Assembly: GCA_002705055.1 (NCBI GenBank)
Contig: PAHY01000029.1
Location: 1 to 57,315 of the forward strand
Source: Planctomycetota bacterium
GTDB taxonomy: Bacteria > Planctomycetota > UBA1135
Length of the DNA stretch: 57,315 bases
Reading direction: 5' to 3'
Shown: one piece after another, positions 52,214 through 57,315 of the stretch
Layout: every line of letters begins with the position of its first letter
How positions within the stretch are numbered: position 1 is the first letter of the stretch
Program-made: the position numbers and the translations under genes
Notes under the pieces: model-generated
What the model saw: only the letters and a program-made list of their open reading frames with translations
What the model was told of the DNA's origin: nothing
The model's database searches: none

Positions 52214-53715
52214 TCGAGCAGCACGCCATTGCCCTGGTTGTGGTGGTGCCGCTGCTTGCGGCGCCGCTGTGCGTGCTGACCGGCCGCGGCCGCTGGGCCT
52301 GGACGGTCGCGACGGCGGCGGTCTGGTCTTCGTTCGCCCTCGCGCTGCACCTCGTTCAGCGCGTGCTCAGCGAGGGCCCGATCACCTACGCCATGGGCGG
52401 CTGGCAGCCCCCGGTCGGGATCGAGTTCCGCCTCGACGCCGCCGGCGCGCTGGTCATGCTGGTCATCACCGGCATCGCCACGATCGTGGCGCCGTACGCG
52501 CGCAAGAGCGTCGAGCGCGAGGTCGACGATTTCCGCCAGCATCGCTTCTATGCCTGCCTGCTGCTCTGCCTGTGCGGCCTGCTGGGCATGACGATCACGG
52601 CGGATGCCTTTAACCTGTTCGTCTTCCTCGAGATCAGCAGCCTCTCGACCTACGCGCTGGTCGCGATGGGCCGCGATCGCCGCGCCTTTACGGCGGCCTT
52701 CCGCTACCTGCTGATCGGCACCGTCGGCGCGACCTTCTACCTGCTCGGCATCGGTTTCCTGTACATCCTCACCGGGACGCTGAACATGGCGGACATGGCC
52801 GAGCGCCTGGTGCAGCCGGCCTGGGACGGTGAGGGGCTGGTCCACCAGACGCGCACCGCGCGCGCGGCCTTCGCCTTCCTGACGGTCGGCCTCAGCATGA
52901 AGATCGCGATCTGGCCGCTGCACCTGTGGCTGCCGAACGTTTACGCCTATGCGCCCTCGGCGGTCAGCGCCTTCCTCAGCGCGACGGCCACCAAAGTGGC
53001 GGTGCTGGTGCTGCTGCGCATGTTCTACACGGTCGACGGTCTGGCGGCGCCCTTCTCGACCCTGCCGGTGGCCGACACTCTGGTGCCGCTGGCGATCATC
53101 GGCGCGCTGGGCACCTCGATCCTGGCCATCTACCAGGACGATCTGAAGCGCGCGCTGGCGTATTCCAGCGTGGCGCAGGTCGGCTACATCGTGCTGGGCA
53201 TTGGCCTGGCCTCGACCGCGGGCCTGAGCGCCAGCCTGCTCCACCTCTTCAACCACGCGCTGATGAAGGGGGCGCTGTTCTGCGCGATGGGCTGCATCGT
53301 CTACCGCGTGGGCTCCACCCGCATCAACGCCGTGCGCGGGGTCGGCCGCAGCATGCCGTGGACCACCGCGGCGCTGCTGCTGGGTGGCCTCAGCCTGATC
53401 GGCGTCCCGCTGACGGCGGGCTTCACCTCGAAGTGGGCGCTGGTCAGCGCCATCCTCGAGCAAGAGCGCTGGTTCACCGCCGCGCTGATGCTCGTCAGCT
53501 CCTTGCTGGCGATCATCTACGTGGGGCGGATCATCGGCATCGTGCTGCTGTCGAAGCGACCGCGCGGTGCGCCGCAGGTCGGTGAGGCTCCGGCCTGGAT
53601 GGTCGCCCCCACCCTGGTGCTGGCGCTGCTCAACCTTTACTTCGGCATCGCCAGCGACACCTCGTCCGAGCTGGCGCTCCGGGCCGCGCAGGCACTCGAG
53701 GAGGTCGCGCGATGA
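52210..53715 (+). CDS. mrpD: Antiporter-like subunit D, first copy
   Basis: This 501-residue protein of the NuoL/M/N-MrpA/D family has about 14 membrane segments. The channel glutamate is in FVFLEISSLSTYALV, and the lysines are in GLSMKIAIWPLHLWLPN and SATATKVAVLVLL. The pattern MKIAIWPLHLWLP...APSAVSAFLSATATKV favours MrpD over MrpA. It couples ion antiport to proton flow. It starts in a GTGA overlap with mrpC and its stop overlaps the next gene (ATGA). Confidence 0.9.
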   Translation: MIEQHAIALVVVVPLLAAPLCVLTGRGRWAWTVATAAVWSSFALALHLVQRVLSEGPITYAMGGWQPPVGIEFRLDAAGALVMLVITGIATIVAPYARKSVEREVDDFRQHRFYACLLLCLCGLLGMTITADAFNLFVFLEISSLSTYALVAMGRDRRAFTAAFRYLLIGTVGATFYLLGIGFLYILTGTLNMADMAERLVQPAWDGEGLVHQTRTARAAFAFLTVGLSMKIAIWPLHLWLPNVYAYAPSAVSAFLSATATKVAVLVLLRMFYTVDGLAAPFSTLPVADTLVPLAIIGALGTSILAIYQDDLKRALAYSSVAQVGYIVLGIGLASTAGLSASLLHLFNHALMKGALFCAMGCIVYRVGSTRINAVRGVGRSMPWTTAALLLGGLSLIGVPLTAGFTSKWALVSAILEQERWFTAALMLVSSLLAIIYVGRIIGIVLLSKRPRGAPQVGEAPAWMVAPTLVLALLNLYFGIASDTSSELALRAAQALEEVAR

Positions 53716-55199
53716 GCCCCGAGGCCCTGCTCACCGCGATCCTGCTCACCCCGCTCGCCGGCGCGGCGCTGATCGGGGTATTGCGCAACGCACCCAATCT
53801 GCGCGAGACGGCCTCGGTCCTCACCGGCGTCGCCCTGTTCGCCTTCAACCTGGGGCTCTACAGCGCGGTCAAAGCGGGAGCGGAGCCCTCGCTGGTCCTC
53901 GCCGAACTCGCCCCGGGGCTGCAGCTCGCGTTCACCGTCGAGCCCCTGGGCATCGCCTTCGCGCTGATCGCCAGCCTGCTCTGGCCGGTCACGACGCTGT
54001 ACGCGATCGGCTACGTCCGCAGTCACCGTGAACGGCACCAGACCCGCTTTTATGCCAGCTTCGCGCTGTCGCTGTTCGCGGTCATGGGGCTGGCGTATTC
54101 GGCCAACCTCGCGACGCTGTTCGTCTGCTACGAAGCCCTGACGCTCGCCACCTGGCCCCTAGTCACGCATGCCAACAACCGCTCCGCCTGGCGGGCCGGC
54201 CGCGTGTACCTGGGGATCCTGATGAGCACGTCGATCGCCTTCCTGCTGCTGGCGTGCATCGCGACCTACGTGCTGACCGGCACGACCGACTTCACTCCGG
54301 GCGGCATCCTGCGCCAGCCCCTTGAGGACGGCAGCGCCTCCAGCCTGGGCCTGGGCATCCTGCTGATGCTGTTCGTCTTCGGCACCGGCAAGGCAGCCAT
54401 CATGCCCTTCCACCGCTGGCTGCCCAACGCGATGGTCGCCCCCACCCCGGTCAGCGCGCTGCTGCACGCGGTGGCGGTGGTGAAGGCGGGCGTCTTCACC
54501 ATTCTGAAGGTATCGGTGTACATCTTCGGGCTCGACCTGATGCGCGAGCTCGACCTGCACCTGGTGCTCGCCTATCTGGCCGCCTTCACGGTGGTCGCCG
54601 CTTCGGTGATTGCGCTCGGCAAGGACAACCTGAAGGAACGCCTGGCTTACTCGACCATCGGCCAGCTGTCGTACATCACGCTGGGCGCGATGGTCGCGAC
54701 GCCCAAGGCGATCGAGGGCGCGGGCCTGCACATCGCCGCCCACGCCTTCGGCAAGATCACCCTGTTCTTCGCGGCCGGCGCCTTCATCATCACGGCGCAC
54801 AAGTCACGCGTTTCGCAGATCGACGGCATCGCCAAGCGCATGCCGATCACGATGGGCTGCTTCCTGGTCGGTGCGCTGGCAATCGTCGGCATGCCCCCCA
54901 CCGGCGGCATGTGGAGCAAGCTGCTGCTCGTCGATGGCATGGCCTCGTCCGGGCACTGGCCGCTGCTGGCCGCGCTGCTGATCAGCTCGCTGCTCAACGT
55001 GGTGTACCTGCTTTCGGTCCCCTTCCGCGCCTTCGTGCTGCCGGAAACGCCGCGCACCGGCTCCTATGCGGACCACGGCATGGCACCCTTCCTGTGCCGC
55101 GTCGCGATGGTGACGACCGCTTCGTTGACCGTGCTGCTGTTCTTCTTCCCCGACCTGGTCCACGACCTGGTCCGTCAAGCTGTGGAGCTCGCACCATGA
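53712..55199 (+). CDS. mrpA: MrpA N-terminal antiporter subunit (split MrpA)
   Basis: This 495-residue NuoL-like protein has about 14 membrane segments. FVCYEALTLATWPLV carries the channel glutamate. AIMPFHRWLPNAMVAPTPVSALLHAVAVVKAGVF is the MrpA/NuoL form of the lysine segment, in contrast to the flanking MrpD-like genes. It corresponds to the N-terminal two thirds of MrpA; the C-terminal part is fused to MrpB upstream. The start overlaps mrpD by 4 bases. Confidence 0.85.
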   Translation: MSPEALLTAILLTPLAGAALIGVLRNAPNLRETASVLTGVALFAFNLGLYSAVKAGAEPSLVLAELAPGLQLAFTVEPLGIAFALIASLLWPVTTLYAIGYVRSHRERHQTRFYASFALSLFAVMGLAYSANLATLFVCYEALTLATWPLVTHANNRSAWRAGRVYLGILMSTSIAFLLLACIATYVLTGTTDFTPGGILRQPLEDGSASSLGLGILLMLFVFGTGKAAIMPFHRWLPNAMVAPTPVSALLHAVAVVKAGVFTILKVSVYIFGLDLMRELDLHLVLAYLAAFTVVAASVIALGKDNLKERLAYSTIGQLSYITLGAMVATPKAIEGAGLHIAAHAFGKITLFFAAGAFIITAHKSRVSQIDGIAKRMPITMGCFLVGALAIVGMPPTGGMWSKLLLVDGMASSGHWPLLAALLISSLLNVVYLLSVPFRAFVLPETPRTGSYADHGMAPFLCRVAMVTTASLTVLLFFFPDLVHDLVRQAVELAP

Positions 55200-55489
55200 C
55201 GCACCCCGAAGAGAACCAGGAGCACCACGCTGATCTCCACGACTTCACCGGGCCACTTTCGCCCGGCGTGAAGCGGCTGCTGACCGTCTTCGGTGTCATC
55301 TGCGTGCTGCTGGTCGTGATCGACTTCTTCATCGAGCGCAAGACGCACGCGCCCGGCGAAGGCCTGCCGGCCTTTTATGCGGTCTACGGCTTCGGCGGCT
55401 GCGTCTTCCTGGTGCTCGCCGCCAAGTATCTGCGCAAGCTTGTGATGCGCGATACGGACTACTGGGATCCCGAGGAGAAGAAGGACTGA
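55196..55489 (+). CDS. Small two-helix protein of the antiporter operon
   Basis: This 97-residue protein has membrane helices at about residues 27-46 (LLTVFGVICVLLVVIDFFI) and 60-80 (FYAVYGFGGCVFLVLAAKYL). It ends RDTDYWDPEEKKD. It overlaps the preceding gene (ATGA) and shares one base with the next (TGATG). Similar small proteins accompany Mrp-like operons in some Gram-negative lineages (recollection, not checked). It is probably an accessory or assembly factor of the complex. Confidence 0.8.
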   Translation: MTHPEENQEHHADLHDFTGPLSPGVKRLLTVFGVICVLLVVIDFFIERKTHAPGEGLPAFYAVYGFGGCVFLVLAAKYLRKLVMRDTDYWDPEEKKD

Positions 55490-57183
55490 TGCTGGCGCAG
55501 ATCCCTCCGTTCATGATCTACCTGACCGGCGCGCTGGTCATGTTGCTCATGCGCCACCGCCTGCGCCCGGTGGTGATGCTGGCGGTTCCGCTGCTCGGCC
55601 TGGCACACCTGTTTCTGATGCCCGCCGAGGCGACGGTCACGACCTCGCTGCTCGACTTCGAGCTCACGATCTTCTCGCGTGACCGGCTGACCTTCCTGTT
55701 CACGCTGCTGTTCAACGTCGCCGCGCTGATCGCGACGCTGTTCTCGCTGCACATCCGGCGTCCGGGGCAGGACTTTGCCTGCCTGCTCTACGCGGGCGGC
55801 GCCATCGGCGCGGTGGGCGCCGGGGACCTGCTCACGCTATTCACCTTCTGGGAGGTGATGGCGGTCGGTTCGGTCTATCTCATCTGGGGCCGCCGCACAC
55901 CGCGATCGTGGCGCGCGGGGAAGCGCTATCTGCTCTGGCACGTCACCTCGGGCCTGCTGGTCCTGGCTGGGATCGGGGTCCACTATGCGGCCACGCGCTC
56001 GATTGCAGTGACCGAGTTCGGGCTCGACACTCCGGGTGGACTGCTGCTGTTCCTGGGCATCGGCGTGAAGGCTTGCTTCCCGGTGTTTCACGCCTGGATC
56101 GTCGACGGGTACCCCGAGGCCACTCCCACTGGGGCGGTTTGGCTGAGCGCCTTCACGACCAAGGCCGCGGTCTATGGCATGGCCCGGATGTTCCCGGGCA
56201 CGGAAGAGCTGGTGGTGATCGGCGCGCTGATGGCCGCCTTCCCGATCTTCTACGCCGTGATCGAAAACGATCTGCGCCGCGTGCTCGCGTACAGCATGAT
56301 CAACCAGATCGGCTTCATGATGGTCGGCATCGGCATCGGCTCCGAGCTGGGCATCAACGGCGCGGTCGCGCACGCCTTCAATGACGTGATTTTTAAGGGC
56401 CTGCTGTTCATGACCATGGGCGCCGTGCTCCAGGAGACAGGCCGCATCCACGCCTCGGACTTGGGCGGCCTCGCCAAGAAGATGCCCTGGACCAGCCGCT
56501 TCTGCATCGTCGGCGCGGCCTCGATCTCGGCCTTCCCGCTGTTCAGCGGCTTCGTCTCCAAGTCGATGATCATGTCGGCGGCCACCGACGCCCACCTCTA
56601 CTGGGTCTGGTTCGTCCTGCTGTTCGCCGCGGCGGGCGTGTTCCACCACGCAGGCATCAAGATTCCCTTCTTTGCCTTCTACGGACACGACGCCAAGCTC
56701 GAAGCGAAGGACCCGCCGCGCAACCAGCTGCTCGCCATGGGCCTGGCTGCGCTGCTGTGCATCGCCATTGGCAGCTACCCGCAGATGCTCTACGGACTGC
56801 TGCCCTTCGCCACCGACTACAGCCCGTATGACCTCACCCACGTGGTCACCCAGCTGCAGCTGCTGTTCTTCAGCGCACTGGCCTTCACCTGGCTCCAGCG
56901 CAGCGGCCTCTACCCCCCCGAACTGCACTCCACCAACCTCGATGCCGATTGGCCGCTACGCCGCCTGGTGCCGCCAGTCTGGACAAGGGTCGCCAGCACG
57001 GTGCGCCACGCACTCGACGGAGGCGCTCGTTCTGCCCGCGCGTGGTTGAAGTTCACGGACCGGGGCCTGCGTCAGCATCGTGGTCCTTATGGCATTTTGT
57101 CTCGTACTTGGCCGACGGGGGCGATGATGCTTGGTGTTGCGGTGCTGTTGCTGCTTTACTTGGCGCTGTACTACGTGCAATAG
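55489..57183 (+). CDS. Antiporter-like subunit D, second copy
   Basis: This 564-residue NuoL/MrpD-like protein has about 14 membrane segments. The channel glutamate is in FTFWEVMAVGSVYLI, and the lysines are in GVKACFPVFHAWIVDGYP and SAFTTKAAVYGMA. It differs from the first copy by a longer C-terminal extension of about 90 residues with a final membrane helix (GAMMLGVAVLLLLYLALYYV). It makes a third antiporter-like channel in the operon. A strong terminator follows after about 90 bases. Confidence 0.88.
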   Translation: MLAQIPPFMIYLTGALVMLLMRHRLRPVVMLAVPLLGLAHLFLMPAEATVTTSLLDFELTIFSRDRLTFLFTLLFNVAALIATLFSLHIRRPGQDFACLLYAGGAIGAVGAGDLLTLFTFWEVMAVGSVYLIWGRRTPRSWRAGKRYLLWHVTSGLLVLAGIGVHYAATRSIAVTEFGLDTPGGLLLFLGIGVKACFPVFHAWIVDGYPEATPTGAVWLSAFTTKAAVYGMARMFPGTEELVVIGALMAAFPIFYAVIENDLRRVLAYSMINQIGFMMVGIGIGSELGINGAVAHAFNDVIFKGLLFMTMGAVLQETGRIHASDLGGLAKKMPWTSRFCIVGAASISAFPLFSGFVSKSMIMSAATDAHLYWVWFVLLFAAAGVFHHAGIKIPFFAFYGHDAKLEAKDPPRNQLLAMGLAALLCIAIGSYPQMLYGLLPFATDYSPYDLTHVVTQLQLLFFSALAFTWLQRSGLYPPELHSTNLDADWPLRRLVPPVWTRVASTVRHALDGGARSARAWLKFTDRGLRQHRGPYGILSRTWPTGAMMLGVAVLLLLYLALYYVQ

Positions 57184-57276
57184 CGAGTCTGACCCCCTTG
57201 AGTGGGCTCATGGCTGTGCCATCCGCAGCGGCCAGCGCCACCTCAGGACCTCTTTCAGCTGCCACCGCTGATCACA

Positions 57277-57315
57277 GACCCCTGCCGACTGGGCAGGGGT
57301 CGTTCTCGTCTTGAC
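57277..57315 (+). terminator. Strong intrinsic terminator of the antiporter operon
   Basis: GACCCCTGCC (57277-57286) and GGCAGGGGTC (57292-57301) form a perfect 10-base stem with a 5-base loop, followed by a T-rich tail (GTTCTCGTCTT). The stretch 57184-57276 before it holds no gene that I can support. Confidence 0.75.

Noticed and set aside
57184..57276. Possible small RNA before the final terminator
   Set aside because: Only weak short complementarity is seen and no conserved RNA motif; it is most simply the 3' untranslated end of the antiporter operon.
1..57315. Mobile elements, CRISPR arrays, tRNA genes
   Set aside because: No transposase, integrase, direct-repeat array or tRNA-like sequence was found on reading both strands.

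Overview
The window is a dense, high-GC chromosomal segment with about 50 protein genes. Nearly all neighbouring genes overlap by 1 or 4 bases (ATGA, GTGA or TGATG junctions), GTG starts are common, and there are no tRNA, rRNA, CRISPR or insertion sequences. LpxA, an RND efflux pair, many signal peptides and lipoboxes point to a Gram-negative cell envelope. The mix of amidohydrolase-like paralogs, FG-GAP-like proteins, SBBP propellers, a DUF1080 lipoprotein and a choice-of-anchor-V protein suggests a Planctomycetota-like lineage. That placement is inference from gene content, not a phylogeny.

Layout. 1-6010 (minus): at least five tandem secreted amidohydrolase-fold paralogs, all with an eroded N-terminal HxH metal motif. 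6102-8863 (plus): lpxA translationally coupled to an acetyl-CoA synthetase gene. 8963-13264 (plus): a seven-repeat SBBP propeller protein, then a cobalamin riboswitch that controls a YncE-like secreted beta-propeller. 13279-18304 (minus): leuB-like gene, MATE transporter, sensor kinase and response regulator in one overlapping operon. 18358-24134: a D-threonine-aldolase/D-serine-dehydratase-like enzyme with an SRPBCC protein, a CxxCH choice-of-anchor-V protein, small membrane proteins, a VOC-membrane fusion, a DUF2461 protein, a lipoprotein and a histidine phosphatase.

24131-35515 (minus): an eight-gene operon with an RND efflux pair (adaptor and HAE1-type permease), then five membrane-anchored FG-GAP-like paralogs interrupted by a DUF523 gene. 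35615-36468: VOC and GNAT genes. 36535-38895 (plus): a dipeptidyl-peptidase IV. 38892-43430 (minus): PhzF-like protein, a large S9-like hydrolase, a DUF1080 lipoprotein and a small lipoprotein. 43471-45720 (plus): a lipoprotein of unknown function and a thioredoxin-like gene with an in-frame TGA followed by a SECIS-like hairpin, a candidate selenoprotein. 45692-49565: a secreted propeller protein and a molybdopterin oxidoreductase of the FdhF/YdeP type. 49729-57183 (plus): a nine-gene Mrp-type cation/proton antiporter operon with MrpA split in two and three antiporter-like subunits, closed by a strong terminator.

The two most notable items are the riboswitch-controlled propeller, which parallels the Bacteroides B12-capture protein BtuG, and the probable selenoprotein at 44722-45720.
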